Source: Methylococcaceae bacterium
GTDB taxonomy: Bacteria; Pseudomonadota; Gammaproteobacteria; Methylococcales; Methylomonadaceae
Assembly: GCA_005772825.1 (NCBI GenBank)
Contig: SXIP01000184.1
Span: 1 to 41,493 of the forward strand
DNA length: 41,493 bases
Direction: 5' to 3'
Of this stretch, positions 15,806 through 24,062 are shown piece by piece; position 1 is the stretch's first letter, and every line of letters starts with the position of its first letter. The notes below the pieces were generated by a model. It was not told where the DNA came from. It ran no database searches and saw only the letters and a program-made list of their open reading frames with translations. The position numbers and the translations under genes are program-made.

Positions 15806-16276
15806 ATGCGACATTATGAAATTGTCTTTTTAGTCCATCCTGATCAAAGCGCTCAGGTTCCAGCAATGATTGAACGCTACAGATCAACCATTGAAGCGGC
15901 ATCCGGTAAAATTCACCGTCTGGAAGATTGGGGCCGCAGACATCTGGCCTATCCGATTAAAAAAATCCACAAAGCACATTACGTGCTAATGAATGTTGAA
16001 TGCGATCAACCTACATTAGCCGAGTTGGAAAGCGGCTTTCGTTTCAATGATGCTATTTTGCGCAGCATGACGTTACTGCAAAAACAGGCCATTACCGACG
16101 TATCCGCGATTGCCACTTCAACCGCTGAAGAAAATAAAGCCGCTGAATCCAGAGCTAAAGACGCTGCAGCCAGAGAAGCATTAGCCGTAGCAACAGCAGC
16201 CGCTATCCTCGACGATGACATCGATCTGGATGCTATCGATGAAGATTTTGATGCTGACGATATTGTTTCTGAATAA
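15806..16276 (+). CDS. rpsF: 30S ribosomal protein S6
   Basis: Protein of 156 residues starting [21 protein letters not shown], typical of S6, with [24 protein letters not shown] in the middle. S6 pairs with S18 on the platform of the small subunit. The core ends near residue 100; an Ala/Glu-rich and then very acidic tail (ending [17 protein letters not shown]) makes it longer than Escherichia coli S6 (about 131 residues). It is the first gene of the rpsF-rpsR-DUF2232-rplI operon, with AAAGGA before the ATG. Confidence 0.97.
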   Translation: MRHYEIVFLVHPDQSAQVPAMIERYRSTIEAASGKIHRLEDWGRRHLAYPIKKIHKAHYVLMNVECDQPTLAELESGFRFNDAILRSMTLLQKQAITDVSAIATSTAEENKAAESRAKDAAAREALAVATAAAILDDDIDLDAIDEDFDADDIVSE

Positions 16277-16322
16277 GCCTTCCTGAATAAACACTTTAAC
16301 TAATTGGATTACGAGAATTATT

Positions 16323-16550
16323 ATGGCACGTAACATCAGACGCAAAAAATTCTGCCGCTTCAGTGCAGAAGGCGGCACACAGATTGACTATAAAGATCTG
16401 GATTTATTAAGCGATTACATCACCGAAACCGGCAAAATCGTTCCCAGCCGTATTACCGGCACCAGCGCCAAGTATCAAAGAGAGTTATGCGTTGCGATAA
16501 AACGCGCACGCTTTATCGCTTTGCTGCCTTTCTGCGACGCACACAAATAA
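16323..16550 (+). CDS. rpsR: 30S ribosomal protein S18
   Basis: Protein of 75 residues with the S18 features [39 protein letters not shown] and the basic ending [16 protein letters not shown]. It forms a heterodimer with S6 in the ribosome. It lies 46 nt downstream of rpsF. Confidence 0.98.
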   Translation: MARNIRRKKFCRFSAEGGTQIDYKDLDLLSDYITETGKIVPSRITGTSAKYQRELCVAIKRARFIALLPFCDAHK

Positions 16551-16601
16551 CAAGGATTTTTTAATAGCAAAGCTTTTTAATAGCAATAATTGGAGAACCG
16601 A

Positions 16602-17486
16602 GTGAATTTTTTAGCGACATACATTATGCGAGGAAGAATACAGGCCATGATAGTGGCCTCCTCCCTGGCATTATTGTCACTTATCGTTCCTCCAGTCAGT
16701 GTTGTAAGCTCAGCCTCGGTCGCTCTGGTCACGTTAAGACGGGGCGCCTATGAAGGCTTGTATGTTTTGGTTTGTTCAAGTGCGGCGGCAGGATTGTTAG
16801 GACTGTTCCTGATCGGGAATTACCAGTTTGCCTTACTTTATGTGATGGTGCTCTGGGTTCCTGTCTGGCTGATTTCAATCGTATTGCGAGAGGGCCGACA
16901 TTTATCGCTGGCCGTCGAAATTGCCGTGTTAATGGGCGTACTCGGGGTTATAGGCTACTATCTCTTTAACCCGGAACTGGCGGTCATGTGGAGAGGCTTG
17001 CTGTCACAAATGGTGCCGAAAGACGCGCCGGTTGAAGATATTCAACACACGCTGGATGTCATGTCACATTACATGACCGGCGTGGTCGCGGCAGGCACTG
17101 TATTTGGCTTGCTGTTCGGTCTTTTTTTAGGCCGCTGGTGGCAGGCAATCCTCTATAATCCCGGTGGTTTCAGAGAAGAATTCTTGTCCCTGACAACGCA
17201 TCCACGTTTGGCAATAGGCACTATCGGCGTTATCGCTATCGCATCGTTCAGTTCCGGAATGCTTTCCGAGTTGTCCTGGAATATCGTTATTCTGTTGTTT
17301 GTGTTGTATACCTTTATCGGTAGCGCAATCATGCATACGATATTCGGCGCCATGAAACTGGCTCGCTTTACAGTACCGATGTTCTATGTGACGCTGTTTT
17401 TGATCCCTCATGTTTTGTTGCCGGTTGCTTTAATAGGCCTCAGCGATACATGGCTGAACTTACGCAAAAAAACCACATACAGCTAA
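16602..17486 (+). CDS. DUF2232 family membrane protein
   Basis: Hydrophobic protein of 294 residues with about eight predicted TM helices (for example MIVASSLALLSLIVPP and ILFVLYTFIGSAIM). It belongs to the DUF2232 (YybS-like) membrane proteins, which in many gammaproteobacteria sit between rpsR and rplI exactly as here; their function is unknown. I prefer the GTG start at 16602 because TGGAG lies 6 nt before it. A TTG at 16590 is in frame but overlaps that ribosome-binding site. Confidence 0.85.
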   Translation: MNFLATYIMRGRIQAMIVASSLALLSLIVPPVSVVSSASVALVTLRRGAYEGLYVLVCSSAAAGLLGLFLIGNYQFALLYVMVLWVPVWLISIVLREGRHLSLAVEIAVLMGVLGVIGYYLFNPELAVMWRGLLSQMVPKDAPVEDIQHTLDVMSHYMTGVVAAGTVFGLLFGLFLGRWWQAILYNPGGFREEFLSLTTHPRLAIGTIGVIAIASFSSGMLSELSWNIVILLFVLYTFIGSAIMHTIFGAMKLARFTVPMFYVTLFLIPHVLLPVALIGLSDTWLNLRKKTTYS

Positions 17487-17561
17487 AAAATCCACTACAC
17501 ACCAACAACGCCGCAAGGCGCAAAATAATCGGTTAAGCACCGAACAATGAGGTATTAAAAG

Positions 17562-18011
17562 ATGGAAGTTATTCTTCTTGAAAAGATAGCAAACCTGGGT
17601 AACCTGGGCGACAAAGTCACCATTAAATCAGGTTACGGCAGAAACTATCTTGTTCCACAAGGTAAAGCTGTTGCTGCAACGGCTAAAAAAATCGCTGAAT
17701 TTGAAGCGCGTCGTGCAGAGCTTGAAAAAGCCGCCGTTGAAAAATTGAATGCCGCTCAGGCCCGTGCGAACGCGCTCGGCAAGCTGCAAATCGTCATTAC
17801 GCATAAAGCCGGCGACGAAGGCAGATTGTTTGGCTCGGTAGGCACACACAATATTGCCGAAGCCGTCACTGCAGCGGGCGTTCCGGTTGGCAAGCATGAA
17901 GTCCGCTTGCCTCATGGCGCTATCAGACATGTTGGCGAATATAACATCGATTTTAGTTTTCACACCGATGTTACAGCAACACTGGCCATTAAAGTAGCCG
18001 CTGAAGCATAA
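17562..18011 (+). CDS. rplI: 50S ribosomal protein L9
   Basis: Protein of 149 residues beginning [36 protein letters not shown], the L9 N-terminal domain, then a long charged helix (about 41-75) and a C-terminal RNA-binding domain. Length is normal. It is the last gene of the rpsF operon; dnaB, often next, is absent and waaA follows instead. Confidence 0.98.
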   Translation: MEVILLEKIANLGNLGDKVTIKSGYGRNYLVPQGKAVAATAKKIAEFEARRAELEKAAVEKLNAAQARANALGKLQIVITHKAGDEGRLFGSVGTHNIAEAVTAAGVPVGKHEVRLPHGAIRHVGEYNIDFSFHTDVTATLAIKVAAEA

Positions 18012-18024
18012 GGTAAACAACTGA

Positions 18025-18155
18025 TTATCGTAACCTGTGCGACTCCGTTGTTATTGGCAAACGGGTTACGATGATTTAAGCAGCCTGGATCGAGCCCAAG
18101 CCTGATCCGGAGTTTTGCGGCATTGATCCCGTATTTCGCTTATGCTGGATACGGG
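18025..18155 (+). repeat. Hairpins downstream of rplI, one REP-like
   Basis: ATCGTAACC near 18026 can pair with GGTTACGAT ending near 18073; only a short T-stretch follows, so it is at best a weak terminator. Next, CCCGTAT (about 18129) pairs with ATACGGG (about 18155) around TTCGCTTATGCTGG, which resembles half of the REP-like palindromes at 33726, 39565 and 40242. The rest of the 270-bp gap to waaA shows nothing else. Confidence 0.45.
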
Positions 18156-18284
18156 CTTCTTATTGAACCATGACATATACGCACAGCGCGCCCAACCAGG
18201 GGAAATATTGCTTTCGCCATACTGTTCAACGGTAACCTGCAATCATTAAATCCCCCTGCCTGTTCAACAACAATAGGCGTCTTT

Positions 18285-19544
18285 ATGCGAGTTCTATACT
18301 CCTGCCTTTTTTACCTGCTAATCCCTGCAATACTCTTGCGCCTTTTCTGGCGCGGCATTAAAGCCCCCGATTATAGACATCGCTGGCTCGAACGATTTGC
18401 CTGCTATAACAACAAGCTCCCAACAGATGTTATCTGGTTTCACGCCGTTTCAGTCGGCGAGGCGGAAGCTTTATTTCCATTAGTCCGACAGATACAACAA
18501 CAGCATCCCGCTATACCGCTGTTAATCACCACAACAACGCCAACCGGGTCTGCACGGGTCAAAGCCGTGATGAAAGACACCGTTTCGCACGTCTACCTGC
18601 CTTATGACCTTCCCGATGCGGTCAAGCGATTTATGCACTGCTTTAAACCGAGATTGGCTGTTATTGTCGAGACCGAGATCTGGCCCAATCTATTTAGTTA
18701 TTGCGGCGAAAACAACATCCCCTTATGCATGATCAATGCCCGCCTGTCGGAAAAATCATCCCGCCGCTATCAAAAAATCCCGTCATTCATTGCCCCGGTT
18801 TTAGCAAGGGTCAAGCTGATCGCCGCACAATCACAGGACGATGCCGACCGCTTTATCGCTATCGGCGCTAAAACTGAAACCGTCAAAACTTTCGGCAATA
18901 TCAAGTTTGATGTCGAGATTCCGCAAGCCATTATTGAACAGGGCTCGCAGCTAAAAACAGAATTGTTCGGCAACCGATTTGTCTGGTTGATAGCCAGCAC
19001 CCATAAGCATGAAGAAGCGATATTTTTAAGCCTGTATCAGGATATCAAGCAGAGAATCCCCGAATTATTACTGGTCATTGTGCCGAGGCACCCTGAGCGC
19101 TTCAGTGAAGTCAAGACATTGACCGAACAGCAGGGTTTAACGCTGGTGACACGCACCTCCGGTGCAAGCTGCCGGCAGGCAAGCGATGTTTATCTGCTCG
19201 ACACCATGGGTGAATTAAAAATGTTTTACGCCGCGGCAGATATAGCCTTTGTCGGCGGCAGCATGGTAAACACCGGCGGACACAATATCCTGGAACCGGT
19301 CGCAATCGGCGTACCGACCCTGTTCGGCCCTTATATGTCGAATTTTAAGCAGATCGCCGAAAACATACTCAAGCAGGATGCGGCCATACAATGCCAAAAC
19401 AGCAAAGCGATAACCGCCGCGATTTATCTGTTACATGAAGACCCTGTCTACAGAAAAAACCTGGCTGAAAAAGGCAGGCAATTTATAAGCCGAAACCAGG
19501 GCGTGATTACAAAAATCTGCGTGGCGCTTGATGATTTTGTTTGA
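18285..19544 (+). CDS. waaA: 3-deoxy-D-manno-octulosonic acid (Kdo) transferase
   Basis: Protein of 419 residues, normal for WaaA/KdtA, which transfers Kdo from CMP-Kdo to lipid IVA at the cytoplasmic face of the inner membrane. It has an N-terminal membrane anchor, the catalytic-region motif VSVGEAEAL (Glu about 62), TTTTPTGSARV, VETEIWPN, and the C-terminal sugar-nucleotide-binding stretch FVGGSMVNTGGHNILEPVAIGVP. AGGCG precedes the ATG. It stands alone; lpxD lies 800 bp further on the other strand, so two lipid A/LPS genes are close but not co-transcribed. Confidence 0.96.
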   Translation: MRVLYSCLFYLLIPAILLRLFWRGIKAPDYRHRWLERFACYNNKLPTDVIWFHAVSVGEAEALFPLVRQIQQQHPAIPLLITTTTPTGSARVKAVMKDTVSHVYLPYDLPDAVKRFMHCFKPRLAVIVETEIWPNLFSYCGENNIPLCMINARLSEKSSRRYQKIPSFIAPVLARVKLIAAQSQDDADRFIAIGAKTETVKTFGNIKFDVEIPQAIIEQGSQLKTELFGNRFVWLIASTHKHEEAIFLSLYQDIKQRIPELLLVIVPRHPERFSEVKTLTEQQGLTLVTRTSGASCRQASDVYLLDTMGELKMFYAAADIAFVGGSMVNTGGHNILEPVAIGVPTLFGPYMSNFKQIAENILKQDAAIQCQNSKAITAAIYLLHEDPVYRKNLAEKGRQFISRNQGVITKICVALDDFV

Positions 19545-19594
19545 TTACCGTGAAGGGGATGGTGTTTAGGAAAGAAGCCGTTCTGCCCCCAAGC

Positions 19595-19618
19595 GGGACC
19601 GGGTTTAAACCCGGTCCC
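19595..19618. repeat. Perfect 24-bp palindrome between convergent genes
   Basis: GGGACCGGGTTT directly abuts its reverse complement AAACCCGGTCCC. It lies between the convergent waaA and collagen-like lipoprotein genes. There is no T-run, so it may be a dispersed palindromic repeat. A similar 22-bp palindrome sits at 40441-40462. A looser hairpin (GGGAT / ATCCC, about 19661-19676) follows just downstream. Confidence 0.6.
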
Positions 19619-19702
19619 AAATGTTTCGCTGCTATCCGAACCATCCGAGAAACTCGGCGGGAGGGATAATAAATCCCGTCCGGCCCTGAGGAGTAAGCAA
19701 AT

Positions 19703-19951
19703 TTAGTTCGCAGGCTCAGCAGGTGGTGTCACGATTACTGTGGTGCTGTCGCCGGTCTCGCCCTTATTGCCTTTATTACCTTGGCTACCGGTTTCACCTT
19801 GGCTGCCTTGAGCGCCGTCGTTGCCGGTTGCACCGGCGGGGCCTGCGGGGCCCGGAACCGCAACAGGTACGTTGACCACGGTTGGGGTTTGGTCACAAGC
19901 ACTAAGGCTTAGCGCAACAATCAGCGCAGATATCATTATCGAGTAATTCAT
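19703..19951 (-). CDS. Small lipoprotein with collagen-like Gly-X-Y repeat
   Basis: Protein of 82 residues. The first 19 residues are a lipoprotein signal with lipobox LSAC, so Cys19 would be lipid-modified. The mature part has a short Pro/Val stretch (PTVVNVPVAVPG), then about eleven Gly-X-Y triplets (for example GPAGPAGATGNDGAQG) that could form a short collagen triple helix, and a Pro/Val/Ala tail. I chose the ATG at 19951 because it starts the signal peptide and AGGA lies upstream; a longer frame to 20074 adds an unlikely cytoplasmic leader. Function unknown, presumably at the outer membrane. Confidence 0.72.
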   Translation of the reverse strand: MNYSIMISALIVALSLSACDQTPTVVNVPVAVPGPAGPAGATGNDGAQGSQGETGSQGNKGNKGETGDSTTVIVTPPAEPAN

Positions 19952-20344
19952 GGGAAATCCTATGGAAGTGGAAAATTGCGGCGCAGGTTTCTTTAAAAAG
20001 TCTGCGGACAAACCCGATCGACTTGAAATGTCGCTTTCGGTACTACCTGTATAGAATAGATGCGCGCCATTCATAGTTCGGTGCGCTGGCGCACAAAGAG
20101 GAAAATTTCGCTAAGGATGAGACGTCTCAACCGGAATAATCCATTTGCGACTATGCCTGTTGAGATCAATACCGCCCTCCCCTAAAAACAGGTAAAGCAC
20201 AATGAGTGCATGCTGTTCACACCCGACGTTCCAATCCTTCACTATGCCAATGGCGTTCCAATTTGACGGCGGTTGTTGCATTGCCTGACACCGAAATGCC
20301 GGGCAACGATAAAACTGTCGCCCGACCCTTGCATGATTGAACCG
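19952..20344. other. Intergenic stretch of about 390 bp
   Basis: The gap lies between lpxD (stop 20345) and the collagen-like lipoprotein, both on the minus strand. I see short inverted repeats but no gene, no clear terminator after lpxD and no RNA gene. Confidence 0.4.
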
Positions 20345-21397
20345 TCAGCCCGTCTCATCCGCCTTGCCTTCAAGCAGTTGAATCTTTTCTTCCAGCAGTT
20401 TTACTTTTTTCAACAGCTCGGGTAATTTACTGATTGCAATCTGCTCCTTATAAGCCACTTTCTTGTCTTTTGCAGGGCTGCCGAACACCTGTGTACCAGC
20501 CTTGACATCACCGGCAACACCGGAACGCGCCATCACTACCGCGCCCTGCCCTATTGTGACATGATCGGCAATACCGGCACTACCGGCCAGAATGACATAA
20601 TCCTCGATAGTACAGGAACCCGACACGCCGGTTTGTCCGCACATGATCACATGCTTGCCGACTTTATTGTTGTGGCCGACCTGCACCAGGTTATCTATTT
20701 TACTGCCCGCGCCGATTACCGTACTGCCCAATGCGCCGCGATCTATACAGGCATTGGCGCCGATCTCGACATTGTCGCCAATGACGACATTACCGACCTG
20801 AGGCACTTTAACATGCTGATGATTCCTGAACTTATAGCCAAACCCGTCAGCGCCGATAATCGCTCCCGAATGGATAATGACATGATCCCCCACCACGACA
20901 TCGTCGTAGATAACGGCATAGGGATAGATGCGGCAGTTTTTGCCGATTTTCACATTGTTGCCGATATACACTCCCGCCAGTATTGCGCTGTCATCACCTA
21001 TCGTCACATTGTCGCCTATCACCGCATAAGGACCGATATAAAGCGCATTGCCCAGGCTCACATCACGACCAAGCACCGCTTGTGCGGCAATTTCGTTGCT
21101 GTAAACCCGATCGGGATGCAATAACTCAACCGCCTTGATAAAGCTCATTTCCGGGTCCGGACATCTTAACAACGCGATGTTTTCAGGCACATTGTCAACC
21201 GCAAAGTTTTCCGCAATAAAACAGGCTGAAGCCGTCGAATCCTTGATATGGTGGGCATAGCGGCTATTGGTCAACTGGGTCACCTGACCTTGTTGTGCTG
21301 AAGTAATATCCGCCGCTGATTGAATAACGCTGGATGAATCGCCACCTTCAATGCGCGCACCGCACAAATCGGCAAGTTCTTTTAATGTAATCGGCAT
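20345..21397 (-). CDS. lpxD: UDP-3-O-acylglucosamine N-acyltransferase LpxD
   Basis: Protein of 350 residues, close to the family norm. It adds the second (N-linked) acyl chain in lipid A synthesis, using acyl-ACP, in the cytosol. An N-terminal uridine-binding domain is followed by a left-handed beta-helix of hexapeptide repeats (about 105-300, units such as IGDNVT and VVVGDH) and a C-terminal helix ([20 protein letters not shown]). The catalytic His is in VQVGHNN (His242). It is separate from the usual bamA-lpxD-fabZ-lpxA group, which suggests either a second lpxD or a rearranged locus. Confidence 0.95.
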   Translation of the reverse strand: MPITLKELADLCGARIEGGDSSSVIQSAADITSAQQGQVTQLTNSRYAHHIKDSTASACFIAENFAVDNVPENIALLRCPDPEMSFIKAVELLHPDRVYSNEIAAQAVLGRDVSLGNALYIGPYAVIGDNVTIGDDSAILAGVYIGNNVKIGKNCRIYPYAVIYDDVVVGDHVIIHSGAIIGADGFGYKFRNHQHVKVPQVGNVVIGDNVEIGANACIDRGALGSTVIGAGSKIDNLVQVGHNNKVGKHVIMCGQTGVSGSCTIEDYVILAGSAGIADHVTIGQGAVVMARSGVAGDVKAGTQVFGSPAKDKKVAYKEQIAISKLPELLKKVKLLEEKIQLLEGKADETG

Positions 21398-21541
21398 AAT
21401 GGTCTCTGGGTTTGTCCTGTTACGGCACCGGTTAAAAATTCCCGGTAGTGTATCAAATCCACCTGGACATCTACATTAGTGAAGCATTATCAATGCAATT
21501 AATCCCCTCATGCTGCAACAACGATAAAATTTTTTTATTAC

Positions 21542-21649
21542 CTTGAACCTTTTGTCGATACCTCGCCATTAACGGTTAAGAAGACATAAAACATCTTCTG
21601 AACCGGGTCGCTTCGAGCGGCATTCAATCGATTAATTGGAGAAATAGAC
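21542..21649 (+). promoter_or_regulatory. Conserved leader of peptide gene 1 (matches leader of peptide gene 2)
   Basis: The ~108 nt before the peptide start share several blocks with 30022-30133: CTTGAACCTTTTGTCG, CATTAAC, an AGAAG/CTTCT hairpin (21579-21584 with 21594-21599), a second small hairpin (CGCT-TCG-AGCG, 21609-21619), AGCGGCATT and TAATTGGAGAA, the last being the ribosome-binding site. Conservation outside coding sequence suggests shared regulation by a transcription factor or an RNA structure. Confidence 0.72.
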
Positions 21650-21784
21650 ATGAAAGTAAAATCTAATGTTCGCGCAGGTAAAGGCGGCGCAAGTGGTGCA
21701 GGAAAAAATTCATCAGGTGACTCATCCTCAACACCTGATGTAGTGCCTGTACCCGTCTATCCAGCACGTTGCGTATTGCCATAA
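21650..21784 (+). CDS. Short secreted-peptide precursor 1 (44 aa), candidate RiPP/bacteriocin-like
   Basis: Peptide of 44 residues starting MKVKSNVRAGKGG, then a Gly/Ser-rich part (ASGAGKNSSGDSSSTPD) and a C-terminal segment VVPVPVYPARCVLP with a single Cys. A TTGGAG ribosome-binding site lies 8 nt before the ATG. The N-terminus matches that of the 34-residue peptide at 30134 (MKVKSN-I-K-AG), and both share their leader region. Gly12-Gly13 could be the double-glycine site cut by the C39 peptidase of the exporter encoded just downstream on the other strand. No TM segment is present. A strong terminator follows at 21811-21844. The role of precursor is inferred from context and the shared N-terminus; the peptide's activity is unknown. 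Confidence 0.68.
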   Translation: MKVKSNVRAGKGGASGAGKNSSGDSSSTPDVVPVPVYPARCVLP

Positions 21785-21810
21785 AACATTGATTTAATTG
21801 CAGTGCCGCA

Positions 21811-21844
21811 AGGAGAGGAGCAAAATATTGCTCCTCTCCTTTTT
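21811..21844 (+). terminator. Strong rho-independent terminator after peptide gene 1
   Basis: A perfect 13-bp stem (AGGAGAGGAGCAA, 21811-21823, with 21828-21840) closes an AATA loop and is followed by TTTT. It lies 27 nt past the stop of peptide gene 1 and between it and the convergent exporter operon. Confidence 0.9.
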
Positions 21845-21889
21845 GCGCTGAATGGAAATTAACCAGCTGTTTATTAGCAGCGATACCGC

Positions 21890-24022
21890 TCAAGGATGAG
21901 CGATAACCACTAAAGTCTGCGCGCGTTTAAATGCGCAGTTCAAACATCTTTCCAGCGTTTCCGGATCCAGTGCGGCGAAGCTTTCATCCAGAATCGTCAA
22001 GCGGGCATTTTGCAATAAGGCCCGCGCCAGGAATATGCGGCTACGCTCACCGTGCGAAAGCTGCCAGCCGGTCTCACCGACCATCTGCATCATGCCCGCC
22101 GGCATACGTTCCAGCAAATCCCCTAAAGCCAATTCCTTGCACAATGCTTCAGCTTCCTGCAAGTCTTCTTCGCTGGCCGGCCAATTACGCCCCATCAACA
22201 GATTAAAGGCCAGCGTGCCGGTGAGTATATGATTCTCATGGAACTGGGGCGCTTCCGTTGCCAGACGATGCCAGCCTTCGCCCAGCGTGTATCGGTCCAG
22301 TCCATTCAAAAGCAGCAGGCCTGAATCCGGGATACGCAGCCCCACCAACAAGGATGCCAGGGTTGATTTACCACCGCCCGAAGAACCTTCAAGCAGAATG
22401 CGCTCGCCTCGATAAATCGACAAATCGACGCCACGCAGAACAGGCTCGCCTTGAGGCCGATAACGAAATACCAAATCGCTTGCATCAACCAATTTTGTTG
22501 ACGAACCACCGGCACCGATACCGGCCATCTGTGCGGACGTTAAAAACGGCTCCCTGGAAGGTTGCCTGTCGGCGGAATGAAATAATGCCGCCACTTGTGT
22601 CCACGCGATACCCGCCCTGAATAATGCCGCCAAGCCTCCGGATACGCCGGAGAGCGCCCTGTTGGCGAGCAATAATCCGCCCAGACCCACCGCCAACCCG
22701 CCTGCCGTGGCAGTCCCGGCAATAAAACCCGGCGCCAGCCCCAGCAGGCCGACGATCATCCAGCCGCGCGATAGTCCGCCGGTAATCGGTACTATCGCGT
22801 TATCCAATTGTTTCGATGTGTGCAAATAACTTTTCATCATCCGGTCTTCCCGGGCATCCCTGCGTACTGCCGACTCCTGCGCCAGACGCGTTTTGTGTCC
22901 GACCATGCGCTCGACCAATTCATGGGTCATATCAAGGCGCATCATCGTCCAACGGCGCGAGCGCTGAAAATACCGCCAGCTCAACCCGACAGTCAAAATC
23001 AACCAGGCCAGCAGCAAGAACAAATGCAGCATACCGCCTGCACCGATAGCCAATACCCAGGCGGCAAAAACCAGTTCGATAGCGGCGATAATGACGGCAA
23101 AGCCACCGTTCAAGGCCAGTGACTCAAGGGCTTGCGATTCCATCACCCGCCCGAGCAACTGACCCGCGCCCTGATGCCGGATCGTTTCAATATCCATGCG
23201 CAAAGCACCGGCCAAAAGCCGCTTTTTAAGGATCCGGCCCATATCCAGGGCAAACACGGCATCCAGCCAGCCACCCAGCAATTGCAGCGGAACCAGCGAC
23301 AGCATCAGTAAGGCCCACGCGGAGAGCCATCCCAAATCCAGGCGGCCATTTAACGCGGCTTGTCCAATCAGGCTCCAGCCGACTATTTCCAAGCCGTATA
23401 GCAGTGCAAACACGCTCAACATCAGCAATGCCTGACGCGGCAGATGCGCATGCGCAAGTTGCCTCCAGAATCCGGTGGTCGGCGGCAAGCGCAGTATCCA
23501 GCAAGCACCGATGCGCTGGGTGGCAAGCCGTTCTTTAAGCATGACTGCCCTGACCCGTTGTCGCTGCCGTTCGGGCACATCGGCGAGGATTAACAAACGA
23601 TCTATTTCAGCGCTCACCGGCGCTTCGTAGCGTTGACAGAGAGCCGCTCTCAGCGTTTCAACCGAACACCGATGCAGGCGTAAATCCGGTCCGAGCAACT
23701 GCAACACAGCGGATTTCGACTTGAGTAACAACACAAAGCGGGCGTCAATGCCCTCCCCGAGTTGAAACAAAGCCGGCCCAGCGCTACGCAGTAAGCGCCC
23801 GAATTCAGCGACCGATGTTTCAACCGGTTCGGCTTCAATGCCTAGCCGATCGCTGACCCATTCAATCCAGCGGCCCAGATCGGCGCTGTCCTGCACTTTC
23901 AACGGTTCAGGCACCGGGTTATCGTGCGCTGCCGCATCCAGTTTGGCAAAACGGGCCAGTTCTTCAATGGCCTCTCCCAAGCGCGAAAATGGCCAGGCCA
24001 TTGCGTTGATGTCGTTGTTCAT
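21890..24022 (-). CDS. Peptide-export ABC transporter, second subunit without C39 domain (NHLP type)
   Basis: Protein of 710 residues: an N-terminal region of about 190 residues without the C39 catalytic residues, a six-helix ABC exporter TM domain (about 195-470) and a C-terminal nucleotide-binding domain. That domain shows Walker A EGSSGGGKST, a variant signature LSHGERSRIFLARAL, Walker B LTILDES and the H-loop LVVIAHP. It ends right after the H-loop, so the C-terminal tail is very short. It is 40 nt downstream of the C39 exporter gene. Paired ABC proteins, one with and one without a peptidase, are the pattern of NHLP-type bacteriocin export operons, where both subunits are thought to act together. 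Confidence 0.87.
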   Translation of the reverse strand: MNNDINAMAWPFSRLGEAIEELARFAKLDAAAHDNPVPEPLKVQDSADLGRWIEWVSDRLGIEAEPVETSVAEFGRLLRSAGPALFQLGEGIDARFVLLLKSKSAVLQLLGPDLRLHRCSVETLRAALCQRYEAPVSAEIDRLLILADVPERQRQRVRAVMLKERLATQRIGACWILRLPPTTGFWRQLAHAHLPRQALLMLSVFALLYGLEIVGWSLIGQAALNGRLDLGWLSAWALLMLSLVPLQLLGGWLDAVFALDMGRILKKRLLAGALRMDIETIRHQGAGQLLGRVMESQALESLALNGGFAVIIAAIELVFAAWVLAIGAGGMLHLFLLLAWLILTVGLSWRYFQRSRRWTMMRLDMTHELVERMVGHKTRLAQESAVRRDAREDRMMKSYLHTSKQLDNAIVPITGGLSRGWMIVGLLGLAPGFIAGTATAGGLAVGLGGLLLANRALSGVSGGLAALFRAGIAWTQVAALFHSADRQPSREPFLTSAQMAGIGAGGSSTKLVDASDLVFRYRPQGEPVLRGVDLSIYRGERILLEGSSGGGKSTLASLLVGLRIPDSGLLLLNGLDRYTLGEGWHRLATEAPQFHENHILTGTLAFNLLMGRNWPASEEDLQEAEALCKELALGDLLERMPAGMMQMVGETGWQLSHGERSRIFLARALLQNARLTILDESFAALDPETLERCLNCAFKRAQTLVVIAHP

Positions 24023-24062
24023 TGGTAATGACTCGCGCGCGATAAATCAAAAATGTGGCTAT

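Noticed and set aside
21663-21893. 76-codon minus-strand open frame opposite peptide gene 1
   Set aside because: It crosses the strong terminator hairpin and overlaps the conserved-N-terminus peptide on the other strand, which has the better ribosome-binding site and a second homologue in the window.
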